DNA from: Streptomyces sp. R21
GTDB lineage: Bacteria; Actinomycetota; Actinomycetes; Streptomycetales; Streptomycetaceae
Direction of reading: 5' to 3'
Assembly (NCBI RefSeq): GCF_041051975.1
Contig: NZ_CP163435.1
Location: 4,836,001-4,900,000 of the forward strand
Length of the DNA stretch: 64,000 bases
Within the stretch, counting starts at the first letter, position 1; every line of letters begins with the position of its first letter. The notes beneath the pieces were generated by a model. That model searched no databases and was not told where the DNA came from. It worked only from the letters and a program-made list of their open reading frames with translations. A program made the position numbers and the translations under genes. Below, one piece after another: positions 55,624 to 63,216 of this stretch.

Positions 55624-57060
55624 TTGCGCAAGCGCACCCTCCTCCTCGCCGCCACCCTCACCACCGGCCTCCTCACCGCCCTCCCCGCCGCCACGGCCAC
55701 CGCCGCGCCCTCGAACCTGTCGGGCGACTTCAACGGCGACGGCTACCGCGACCTCGCGATCGCCGCGCCGATCGCCAAGGTGGCCGGCAAGACCGGCGCC
55801 GGTTACGTGGCGGTCGTCTACGGCACCGCGAGCGGCCTCGACACCTCGAAGCGGCAGATCATCAGCCAGGACACCACCGGCATCCCCGGCGTCCCCGAGT
55901 CCGGCGACTACTTCGGCGACCGCCTGACCACCGGCGACATGGACGGCGACGGCTACACGGACATCGTCGTCGGCGTGCACGGCGAGAAGATCGGCTCCAC
56001 CGACTCGTACGGCGTCCTGACGGTGCTGTGGGGCGGCGCGGACGGCGTGAAGTCCGGCACCGACATCTCCTCCCCGCTGCCGGAATACCGCAACGAGCTC
56101 GGCTGGCAGATCGCAGCGGGCGACTTCGACGGAGACGGCCACACCGACCTGGCCGCCGCCAACAACTCCACGCCCGCCCTGAACATCTTCCGCGGCCCCA
56201 TCTCCCGTACGGGCAAGGCAACGTCGCTCGTCGGCGTCGACACGGTCGAGCAGACCACGATCTACCCGGACGGACTGGTCGCGGGCGACGTCAACGGCGA
56301 CGGGAAGACGGACCTCCTGGTCATGGGCCTGGAGGAGCCCAGCACCGGCGACGACCGCACCCGCAGCGCCCTCTACCTCGGCTCGGCCACCGGCCCGAAG
56401 TACAGCAAGAAGCTCGCGGGCGGTTACACGGCCACCATCGCCGACGTCGACAAGGACGGCTACGGCGACCTCGTCACCGGCAACTTCATGGAGAAGTCGA
56501 CGAACGAGCCGAACGGCGGCCTCGGCGGCGCGGTCACGGTGACGTACGGCAGCTCCACCGGGGTCAGCTCCCGCACCCCGGTCCGCATCACCCAGGACAC
56601 CGCGAACGTCCCGGGCACCGGCGAGAAGTGGGACGGCTTCGGCTGGAGCCTGTCCTCGGGCGACACCAACGGCGACGGGTACGCCGACGTCGTCATCGGC
56701 GCCAACGGCGAGAGCCTCGGCTCGGTGCGGCACGCCGGCCAGGTCACCGTCCTGCGCGGCTCCGCCACCGGCCTGACCGGCACCGGCGCCAAGTCCTACT
56801 CCCAGGACACCGCGAACGTCCCCGGCACCGCCGAGTCCGAGGACTACTTCGGCGACGCCGTCTTCCTCACGGACGCGAACGCCGACGGCCGCGCCGAGCT
56901 GGTGGTCGGCGCCATGGGCGAGAACACCTCCGACGGCTCCGTCTGGCTCTTCAAGTCCACCACCTCCGGCACGACCGCCACCGGCTCCAAGTCCTTCAGC
57001 GGCACCACCCTGGGCGGCCCGACGGGCGACGCGTACTTCGGCAACGTCCTCGCGGGCTGA
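55624..57060 (+). CDS. Secreted FG-GAP (integrin-alpha-like) repeat protein, tandem homologue
   Basis: 478 residues from a TTG at 55624 (CCCGGAG upstream). Signal peptide MRKRTLLLAATLTTGLLTALPAATATAAPS. The same propeller design as the preceding gene, with calcium loops DFNGDGYRDLAI, DMDGDGYTDIVV, DFDGDGHTDLAA, DVNGDGKTDLLV, DVDKDGYGDLVT, DTNGDGYADVVI and DANADGRAELVV, and phrases such as QDTANVPGTGEKWDGFG. The two genes evidently arose by tandem duplication. Function unknown, probably an extracellular calcium-stabilised binding protein. Confidence 0.9.
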   Translation: MRKRTLLLAATLTTGLLTALPAATATAAPSNLSGDFNGDGYRDLAIAAPIAKVAGKTGAGYVAVVYGTASGLDTSKRQIISQDTTGIPGVPESGDYFGDRLTTGDMDGDGYTDIVVGVHGEKIGSTDSYGVLTVLWGGADGVKSGTDISSPLPEYRNELGWQIAAGDFDGDGHTDLAAANNSTPALNIFRGPISRTGKATSLVGVDTVEQTTIYPDGLVAGDVNGDGKTDLLVMGLEEPSTGDDRTRSALYLGSATGPKYSKKLAGGYTATIADVDKDGYGDLVTGNFMEKSTNEPNGGLGGAVTVTYGSSTGVSSRTPVRITQDTANVPGTGEKWDGFGWSLSSGDTNGDGYADVVIGANGESLGSVRHAGQVTVLRGSATGLTGTGAKSYSQDTANVPGTAESEDYFGDAVFLTDANADGRAELVVGAMGENTSDGSVWLFKSTTSGTTATGSKSFSGTTLGGPTGDAYFGNVLAG

Positions 57061-57231
57061 CCCGACGCAAAGTCCCACCGGACGTCCCCCACCGGCCGTC
57101 CCCCACCGGGAGAACTCCCCGTAGGGGACGGCCAAGGACCCCCCTTAAGGGATGTCACAGGTCGGCCGCAAACCCCCGCCGGGGAACCCGCCCCGGCACG
57201 TCACCCAGCGAGACCGGGTACGTTCGAATAC

Positions 57232-58167
57232 GTGGCAGGATTCAGGATCGGACGGGGCGGCCGGGACAACCGGCCCCCGCAGGCGCGCCCGCGACAGCAC
57301 CCGCAGCCGTACGGACAGCAGGCTCCGCAGGGACAGGGGGGCCAGCCGCCGTACGGCTACCCGGCTGCACCGCAGCAGCCCCAGCAACCCCAGTACGGGC
57401 AGCAGCAGTACGGGCAGCAGCCCTACGGCGGCGGTGGGCAGCAGTGGCCGCAGCCGGACGGCGGGCACGGTGAGCCGGAGTACTTCGGTGACGGGCACCC
57501 GCAGCAGGGACCGGACCCGTACGCGGCGAACCAGCCCGGTCACACCCAGGCGTTCTCCATCGGCGAGGACCCCTACAGCCAGGGCGAGACCTACCGTGCG
57601 GGCCAGGCCGCGGCGCCGCCGGTCGGCCCCCGCCTGCACTGGAAGGACCTGCTGAAGGGCATCGTCGCCCACCCCGGCCAGACCTTCCTCCAGATGCGCG
57701 ACTACACGATGTGGGCTCCGGCCCTGATCGTCACGTTCATCTACGGCCTGCTCGCGGTCTTCGGCTTCACCGGCGCCCGCGAGGACGCCATCAACGCGAC
57801 GCTGTCCAACGCGGTGCCGATCGTCCTGACGACCGCGGTCGCGTTCGTCATCAGCACGTTCATCCTGGGCGTGGTCACCCACACGCTGGCCCGCCAGCTC
57901 GGCGGCGACGGCGCCTGGCAGCCCACGGTCGGCCTCTCCATGCTGATCATGTCCATCACGGACGCCCCGCGACTGCTCGTCGCGATGTTCGTGGGCGGCG
58001 ACGCGACGTTCGTCCAGGCCCTGGGCTGGGCGACCTGGGTCGCCGCGGGCGCCCTGCTCACGATGATGGTCAGCCGCTCCCACGACCTGCCGTGGCCGAA
58101 GGCCCTGGGCGCCTCGGCGATCCAGCTGATCGCGATCCTGTCGATCGTGAAGCTGGGCACGTTCTAG
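57232..58167 (+). CDS. Yip1-family membrane protein with Pro/Gln/Tyr-rich N-terminus
   Basis: 311 residues from a GTG at 57232. The first 120 residues are low complexity, dominated by Gln, Pro, Gly and Tyr (repeats of QPQYGQQQYGQQPYGG type), a long disordered cytoplasmic tail. From about 130 a Yip1-like integral membrane domain follows, with five helices: WKDLLKGIVAHPGQTFLQMRDYTMWAPALIVTFIYGLLAVFGF, VLTTAVAFVISTFILGVVTHTLARQLGG, GLSMLIMSITDAPRLLVAMF and two more. Role unknown. Ends at a strong bidirectional terminator. Confidence 0.85.
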   Translation: MAGFRIGRGGRDNRPPQARPRQHPQPYGQQAPQGQGGQPPYGYPAAPQQPQQPQYGQQQYGQQPYGGGGQQWPQPDGGHGEPEYFGDGHPQQGPDPYAANQPGHTQAFSIGEDPYSQGETYRAGQAAAPPVGPRLHWKDLLKGIVAHPGQTFLQMRDYTMWAPALIVTFIYGLLAVFGFTGAREDAINATLSNAVPIVLTTAVAFVISTFILGVVTHTLARQLGGDGAWQPTVGLSMLIMSITDAPRLLVAMFVGGDATFVQALGWATWVAAGALLTMMVSRSHDLPWPKALGASAIQLIAILSIVKLGTF

Positions 58168-58187
58168 AGCAGAGGTACGAGGTACGA

Positions 58188-58226
58188 CGAAGGCCCCCGG
58201 CGCCATGTGCCGGGGGCCTTCGTCAT
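58188..58226. terminator. Bidirectional terminator, Yip1 gene / phosphoribosyltransferase
   Basis: Perfect 16-bp stem GACGAAGGCCCCCGGC with loop GCCATGT between genes converging at 58167 and 58242. Confidence 0.9.
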
Positions 58227-58241
58227 CAACGTGCCCGGCGG

Positions 58242-58745
58242 TCAGGCGTCGAGAACCTGCCCCGCCCGCTTCACCACAGGCGGTTCGACGCTCCACGGGA
58301 AGTTGATCCACTCGTCGGTGCGCTTCCACACGTACTCGCACTTCACGAGCGACTGGGACTTCTCGTAGATCACGGCGCTGCGGACCTCGGCGACGGCGCC
58401 GACGCAGAAGTCGTGGACGAGCTTCAGCGTCTTGCCGGTGTCGGCCACGTCGTCCGTGATCAGCACCTTCTTCTCGGAGAAGTCGATGACGTCGGGGACG
58501 GGAGCGAGCATGACCGGCATCTCCAGCGTCGTCCCCACCCCCGTGTAGAACTCGACGTTCACGAGGTGGATGTTCTTGCAGTCCAGGGCGTAGGCGAGTC
58601 CGCCCGCGACGAAGACACCGCCGCGGGCGATGCTGAGGACGACGTCGGGCTCGTAGCCGTCGTCGGCGATGGTCTGCGCCAGCTCGCGGATCGCGCCGCC
58701 GAAGCGCTCGTAGGTCAGGTTCTCGCGCACAGGCAGGCCACTCAT
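58242..58745 (-). CDS. Phosphoribosyltransferase family protein
   Basis: 167 residues from ATG 58745 (MSGLPVRENLTYERFG), chosen for GGGAG five bases upstream; a GTG at 58760 overlapping the dcd stop would add five residues. Type I PRTase fold with the PRPP loop KKVLITDDVADTGKTLKLV and the N-terminal YEPDVVLSIARGGVFVAGGLAYAL, as in xanthine/hypoxanthine-type enzymes. It keeps the acidic pair and TGKT loop, so it should be active; the base is not predictable. Second gene of a short operon with dcd, suggesting a nucleotide-salvage role. Confidence 0.88.
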   Translation of the reverse strand: MSGLPVRENLTYERFGGAIRELAQTIADDGYEPDVVLSIARGGVFVAGGLAYALDCKNIHLVNVEFYTGVGTTLEMPVMLAPVPDVIDFSEKKVLITDDVADTGKTLKLVHDFCVGAVAEVRSAVIYEKSQSLVKCEYVWKRTDEWINFPWSVEPPVVKRAGQVLDA

Positions 58746-58756
58746 GTCGCTCCCGC

Positions 58757-59332
58757 TCACACCTGGGTCCGATGGAAGTTGAGGAAGGACCGGGAGGCGG
58801 TCGGCCCGCGCTGGCCCTGGTAACGGGACCCGTACCGATCACTGCCGTACGGGAACTCGGCCGGCGAGCTGAGCCGGAACATGCACAGCTGCCCGATCTT
58901 CATGCCCGGCCAGAGCTTGATCGGGAGCGTCGCGAGGTTGGAGAGCTCCAGCGTGACGTGCCCGGAGAACCCGGGGTCGATGAACCCGGCGGTGGAGTGG
59001 GTGACGAGCCCGAGCCGCCCGAGGGAACTCTTGCCCTCGAGCCGGGACGCGAGATCGTCGGGCAACGAGATGACCTCGTACGTACTGGCGAGCACGAACT
59101 CCCCGGGGTGGAGGATGAACGGCTCGTCCCCCTCGGGTTCGACGAGCCGCGTCAGGTCGGCCTGCTCGACGGAGGGGTCGATGTGGGGGTAGCGGTGATT
59201 CTCGAACACCCGGAAGTAGCGGTCGAGCCGCACGTCGATGCTCGAGGGCTGCACCATGGATGCGTCGTACGGATCGATGCGGACCCGCCCGGCGTCGATC
59301 TCGGCCCGGATGTCCTTGTCTGAGAGAAGCAC
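58757..59332 (-). CDS. dcd: dCTP deaminase
   Basis: 191 residues from a GTG at 59332 (VLLSDKDIRAEIDAGRVRI), the expected length. It deaminates dCTP to dUTP to supply dTTP synthesis. Conserved parts: VQPSSIDVRLDRYFRVFENH, FILHPGEFVLASTYEVISLPDDLASRLEGKSSLGRLGLVTHSTAGFIDPGFSGHVTLELSN with the catalytic Ser-Arg and Glu, KLWPGMKIGQLCMF and GSRYQGQRGPTASR. The stop overlaps a possible GTG start of the phosphoribosyltransferase. Core gene. An imperfect hairpin upstream at 59351-59386 separates it from the zinc-ribbon gene. Confidence 0.97.
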   Translation of the reverse strand: MLLSDKDIRAEIDAGRVRIDPYDASMVQPSSIDVRLDRYFRVFENHRYPHIDPSVEQADLTRLVEPEGDEPFILHPGEFVLASTYEVISLPDDLASRLEGKSSLGRLGLVTHSTAGFIDPGFSGHVTLELSNLATLPIKLWPGMKIGQLCMFRLSSPAEFPYGSDRYGSRYQGQRGPTASRSFLNFHRTQV

Positions 59333-59350
59333 GCCCCGAGGATACGCAGA

Positions 59351-59386
59351 GCGCGCGGACCGACCACAATCGGTCGACCCGCGCGC
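59351..59386 (-). terminator. Imperfect hairpin between the zinc-ribbon gene and dcd
   Basis: 15-bp arms (GCGCGCGGACCGACC against GGTCGACCCGCGCGC) with two adjacent mismatches and loop near ACAATC. Past the stop of 59437-59595 on the same strand, so a likely terminator for that gene. Confidence 0.6.
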
Positions 59387-59436
59387 GTCTTGTTCTTCGT
59401 GGTTCTTCGTACTGCTACCGGTTACCGCTTCTCCGA

Positions 59437-59595
59437 CTAGCGCTTCTCCAAGGTCACCGGCACGACGTTCCGGAGCCGCGCGCAGCGTGGACACCGGATG
59501 AGCCGGCCGGGGCCGAGCCGGTCGGCCTGCTGCATCGGGAACGAAGCGGTGCTGAACACGTGCCCCTCGGCACAACGGACGACGGTGTGCTCCAT
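59437..59595 (-). CDS. 52-residue zinc-ribbon-like protein
   Basis: Small gene from ATG 59595 with GAGGA eight bases upstream; stop TAG at 59437. The protein reads MEHTVVRCAEGHVFSTAS, then FPMQQADRLGPGRLIRCPRCARLRNVV and ends VTLEKR. CXXGH and CPRC supply a possible Cys-His-Cys-Cys zinc site. It matches a type of tiny protein conserved in Streptomyces near dcd and tRNA-Gly; no function is known. GC bias at third positions supports real coding. Confidence 0.8.
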   Translation of the reverse strand: MEHTVVRCAEGHVFSTASFPMQQADRLGPGRLIRCPRCARLRNVVPVTLEKR

Positions 59596-59876
59596 CAAGT
59601 CCTCAGAGTCCCTTCCCCAAGAGCCTTCGTCTCACTTCATCTCACTGGCGTGAGTGACGACGAAAGCCACATTACGGGACGAAAGGAACGGTCCTCCAGG
59701 CGGCACTCCGACCACCCACGAACCCGCTCCCTCACCTCCACCGTACGCCCCAACTCCCGGCCCCCGCAGCCCCATCCACCCTCCCCAACGCACCCGGGCC
59801 CCGCGGCTTCGACGCCGGGGGCCTGGCATGAGGTAGAGTTATCGAGCATTCGACACCGGCTCGATCGGCGTCTTAC

Positions 59877-59950
59877 GCGGGTGTAGTTTAGTGGTAGAAC
59901 ATCAGCTTCCCAAGCTGAGAGTGCGAGTTCGATTCTCGTCACCCGCTCCA
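59877..59950 (+). tRNA. tRNA-Gly (anticodon CCC)
   Basis: Complete cloverleaf: acceptor stem GCGGGTG pairs with CACCCGC, anticodon stem TCAGC/GCTGA with loop TTCCCAA (anticodon CCC, reading GGG), T-arm GCGAGTTCGATTCTCGT, discriminator T and encoded CCA at 59948-59950. A strong terminator follows. Genes to its right look accessory, so the 3' end is a candidate integration site, though I found no second copy of it in the window. Confidence 0.97.
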
Positions 59951-59955
59951 GAGTG

Positions 59956-59990
59956 AAACCCCAGGTCAGCGGCCTGGGGTTTGTTTATTG
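59956..59990 (+). terminator. Intrinsic terminator of tRNA-Gly
   Basis: AAACCCCAGG-TCAGCGG-CCTGGGGTTT, 10-bp perfect stem followed by TGTTTATTGG. The rest of the gap to 60256 shows no gene. Confidence 0.92.
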
Positions 59991-60256
59991 GTGAGCCGTT
60001 TCGGCGGTTCGCCTGCGGCCCTGCGCCGGAAGATTGGGCACGCGGAGGGCACGAGCGCCTTGCGCGCAGCACGTTCCCGTCGCGGCGCGGCGCTTACCTG
60101 CGACTTCACGTCGACCATCGGGAGTTCGCACGGTCAGAGCGCTCATCCCGCCGTTCCGGAACGGCGCCGGACGCCACCCCACCCCGTGTCGCACTTCGAC
60201 AGTTAGGGACACAAGTCCCCTGTAGGTACGGGCGCTTGGCCGCAGAGAATCTCGTA

Positions 60257-60700
60257 TCAGAGCGGGAGGTCGTCGGGCAGCACCCGGAACGCTTTGTGGC
60301 GACCCAACGGACGTACGGCCCGGAAGTCCCGTCGGTCGAGGGTGAGGATCGCGTCGGTGTCATAGTCGGCGGCGAGCGCCACGTTCACCGCGTCGGCGAG
60401 GTCCAGGTCAAGCGCGCCGTAGCGGACTCGGACGGACTGCGCGGCGCCCAAATGGGCTTCCGTGATCTGAGGCATGGCGACCCGGCCCCGGCTCATCCAG
60501 CGCCGCAGGTCGTCGACCGCGCTGACGGCAGCTGCGCGCCCCAACTCACGTGTGGCCACGTGATCGAGTTCTGCCAACAGCAGAGGGGACATGACCAGGA
60601 GACCGGCCGCCATGATCGCCTCGTTCGCCGCTCCATGCTCCGGGTGCGTCGAGTCGAGTGCGGCGAGGAGGCCGGACGTGTCGGCGATGACGATGATCAC
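60257..60700 (-). CDS. PIN-domain toxin (VapC-like)
   Basis: 147 residues. PIN-domain endoribonuclease with the acidic metal site: Asp7 (IADTSGL), Glu44 (LLLAELDHVA), Asp103 (LADAVNVALA) and Asp122 (LTLDRRDF). Expected to cleave RNA, often tRNA, when freed from its antitoxin. Its ATG at 60700 overlaps the stop of the upstream antitoxin gene (ATGA), the usual coupling of vapBC pairs. Located between tRNA-Gly and the DUF4236-TerD gene, in an accessory segment. Confidence 0.9.
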   Translation of the reverse strand: MIIVIADTSGLLAALDSTHPEHGAANEAIMAAGLLVMSPLLLAELDHVATRELGRAAAVSAVDDLRRWMSRGRVAMPQITEAHLGAAQSVRVRYGALDLDLADAVNVALAADYDTDAILTLDRRDFRAVRPLGRHKAFRVLPDDLPL

Positions 60701-60957
60701 GCGGCAGTTCCGGAGTCCGTCTCGCGGCCAACCGCGTCGGCGACCGCGTCACGGACCTCAGCCTTGGAAGGCGTACGCCCCGACCCCTCGAACGTCCGCG
60801 AGAAGAGCGGCTCATCCCAGACCCGGTTCGCCATGGCCGCGAGATGAATCCCCTGGCGGATGATCTCGGCCTCGCTTATGCCCCGCCGCTTGGCCGCCTC
60901 CTTGATGATCGCCAGGTCTTCGGGGTCGGCGTAGACGTTCGTGCGCTTCATAGACAT
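60697..60957 (-). CDS. Ribbon-helix-helix antitoxin (VapB-like)
   Basis: 86 residues from ATG 60957 (MSMKRTNVYADPEDLAIIKEAAKRRGISEAEIIRQGIHLAA); ATG 60951 and 60975 are alternatives. The N-terminal 45 residues form a ribbon-helix-helix (MetJ/CopG-like) DNA-binding domain; the tail (VWDEPLFSRTFEGSGRTPSKAEVRDAVADAV) would wrap and inhibit the PIN toxin. Coupled to the toxin by a 4-bp overlap. GTACATG repeats around the start are a candidate autoregulatory operator. Confidence 0.88.
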   Translation of the reverse strand: MSMKRTNVYADPEDLAIIKEAAKRRGISEAEIIRQGIHLAAMANRVWDEPLFSRTFEGSGRTPSKAEVRDAVADAVGRETDSGTAA

Positions 60958-60979
60958 GTACCAAGCATAGTCCATGTAC
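60955..60979 (-). promoter_or_regulatory. Candidate antitoxin operator (two GTACATG repeats)
   Basis: Two direct copies of GTACATG on the minus strand, at 60955-60961 and 60973-60979, 18 bp apart, covering the antitoxin start. Ribbon-helix-helix antitoxins often bind such short repeats. Inference only. Confidence 0.5.
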
Positions 60980-61082
60980 AGGATTGATGTATGTCGTTGC
61001 CTTCCTCAGTTGCCGGGACTGCCGAGCTGTCCTCACAGGCCCTGTCACGGTGCCAGACTGATCCTGTGGAGAGGGGTACGTC

Positions 61083-62927
61083 ATGGGGTTCGGCTTCCGT
61101 GTCGGTGTGCCTGGGATGAGTGTGCGTGTCTCCACGCGTGGGGTACGGACCTCGATCGGACCGCGCGCCGCAAGGCTCAGCGTGGGCAGTGGCGGTGCCA
61201 GGATGTCGACCGGGCTCGGCCCCTTCTACGCCTCAAGTTCCCTCAGCGGCAGCCGGCGGCCGACCAGCACACGCCGCACCACACGGTCCCGGACGGTCGC
61301 CCCGTCAGCCGCACAACTGGATCGAGCGCGCCGCCAGGCGGAACGGGCTCGGCAGGAGGCTGAGCGCAATGCCGCCATCGCTCAACTGAAGGAGTTACGG
61401 CGGCAGATGACCAGCGTCCATCTGGAGTCCTTCCCCAGAGCCCACCTGCCCGTAGTCCCAGACACTCCTCAATTGGGGTTGCCCTGGGCGCTTGCCGAGG
61501 CCCAGATGTTCCACCTTCAGGGCGTGGGACGGCTGGCTCGAACGGAGAGGGCTGCGGCCAGGCGGCGGGCAGAACAGGACGCGCCCACCTATCTGGCCGC
61601 GGAGACCGCGAGGCTGCGCGAAGTCCAACAGCGATTGGCGGACGAGGCCGAACGCTGGTGGCAGGCCCTGCTCGCCAACGACGAGGACACCGTCTGCGAG
61701 ACGGTGAACACCGCCTTCTCCGACAACCCGGCCGCCGGCTGTGCCGTCGGCGTGGACGGCTCGGTGCTGTCCGTCGTCATGCGGCAACAAGACCTCGACA
61801 CAATGCCCACCCAGACGCCCGGACTGACGCCCGGCGGACGCCCGACGCTGAAGAACCTCACCAAACGCGATCGCGTCCTGTGGTGGCTGACGTCCATGGG
61901 CTCCAACATCGTCGCCACGCTCAAGGAAGGCTTCGCCACCGCGCCCGCCATCACCGCCATCGACCTCGCCGTGCTGACCCGCTTGCCCGACACGCAGCGC
62001 CTGGGCTTCGTGGCCTACGGCCACTGGACACGCCAAGCCATCGAGTCCACGCCCTGGCGAGAGCCCGAGGACGCCCTGCGCTTCCTGGACATCGGCCAGG
62101 ACGTCACCTGCTCCGTCACCACCACCACATCGGGCAACTTTTCCAGCGCGCTCAGGCCACTGAACATCACGCGCGTGCCCGGACTACAGGACCTACTGGA
62201 CCACGCCCAGGACGAACCCGACACCGACGGGGCCTCCCTGGCCGACCTCGACACCACCCTCGGCTCCAACACCCCGACCGGCAGGCTAGCTCCCGTCCCT
62301 GATCCATTCTCGGTCAAGCCGTTCGCCGAGTGGAAGCAACAGACGCCGGCCGCCCAGCCCCCCATGCCTCGCACACCGCCAGAACCTCCGTCCGTACTCG
62401 TCCCCGGCCAGACAGTCGCGCTACCTGAGGACGCCTGGCAGGGGCTGCACATCGCCTTCAGCTTCGCCGGCGCAGATGCGGACCTCACCCTCTTCCTCAT
62501 CGGAGCCGACGGACGAGTGGACTGTGACGCGCACTTCGTCTTCTACAACCACCCCTCCGCAGCCGACGGCGCGGTACGACTCCTGGGCAAGCAACAAGAA
62601 GGACCCCACACCGTCGAGCGTGGAGCCGTACACTTGGCCGCTCTTCCCGAACTGGTACAAAGCGTTGCCATAGCCATCAACACGGATGTCGAAACGGGGC
62701 TTACCTGCGGTTCCCTTACACACGCCGCCCTGTACATGGACTGTGTGACCGGGGCCGCCTGGACGTTCCAGCCTCCTGCCGACCCGCACATCCGAGCAAT
62801 GGTCGTCGCCGAGCTATACAGACATACCGTCAACAGCCAACCGGTGTGGAAAGTACGTGCCATCGGCCAAGGCTGGGCAGACGGCCTCGAAGGTCTTGCC
62901 CGCGCCTATGGGGTCGACGTCGAGTAA
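61083..62927 (+). CDS. DUF4236 - coiled coil - TerD fusion protein
   Basis: 614 residues from ATG 61083 with GGAGAGGGG upstream. Residues 1-55 are a DUF4236 domain (MGFGFRVGVPGMSVRVSTRGVRTSIGP). About 75-170 is Arg/Ala/Glu-rich and helical (QLDRARRQAERARQEAERNAAIAQL). A middle region of about 200 residues is unrecognised. Residues 437-614 are a TerD-like domain: LTLFLIGADGRVDCDAHFVFYNHPS, VQSVAIAINTD, VAELYRHTVNSQPVWKVRAIGQGWADGLEGLARAYGVDVE. TerD domains bind calcium and occur in stress and phage-resistance gene sets. Codon 105 is TTA, so translation should need the bldA tRNA. Cytoplasmic; function unknown. Confidence 0.85.
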   Translation: MGFGFRVGVPGMSVRVSTRGVRTSIGPRAARLSVGSGGARMSTGLGPFYASSSLSGSRRPTSTRRTTRSRTVAPSAAQLDRARRQAERARQEAERNAAIAQLKELRRQMTSVHLESFPRAHLPVVPDTPQLGLPWALAEAQMFHLQGVGRLARTERAAARRRAEQDAPTYLAAETARLREVQQRLADEAERWWQALLANDEDTVCETVNTAFSDNPAAGCAVGVDGSVLSVVMRQQDLDTMPTQTPGLTPGGRPTLKNLTKRDRVLWWLTSMGSNIVATLKEGFATAPAITAIDLAVLTRLPDTQRLGFVAYGHWTRQAIESTPWREPEDALRFLDIGQDVTCSVTTTTSGNFSSALRPLNITRVPGLQDLLDHAQDEPDTDGASLADLDTTLGSNTPTGRLAPVPDPFSVKPFAEWKQQTPAAQPPMPRTPPEPPSVLVPGQTVALPEDAWQGLHIAFSFAGADADLTLFLIGADGRVDCDAHFVFYNHPSAADGAVRLLGKQQEGPHTVERGAVHLAALPELVQSVAIAINTDVETGLTCGSLTHAALYMDCVTGAAWTFQPPADPHIRAMVVAELYRHTVNSQPVWKVRAIGQGWADGLEGLARAYGVDVE

Positions 62928-63216
62928 ACCTCGGGTCCAGTCCCGCGTACGCGCGCGCAATCACTCAGGCGACTTGGCGGCGCACGAGCCCGAGCAGCAC
63001 AGGCCCGCGGCGCTGCCGCACAGCACACCGGCGCTCCGGTTCCAATGGACAGCAGCCGCCCCAGCCGCGCAAGCACGGCCACGCTCCCGGTGACGCCCAA
63101 CGCCCGAGCTCCGACGGAACGTCACCTGCGCCGTCGGTAACCCCACAACGCGGAGGCGCCTTTCGGTCATTCTTCGATCCGAACGCCTCCGTGCGCAGCT
63201 TGTGCAGGTTTGCGCT

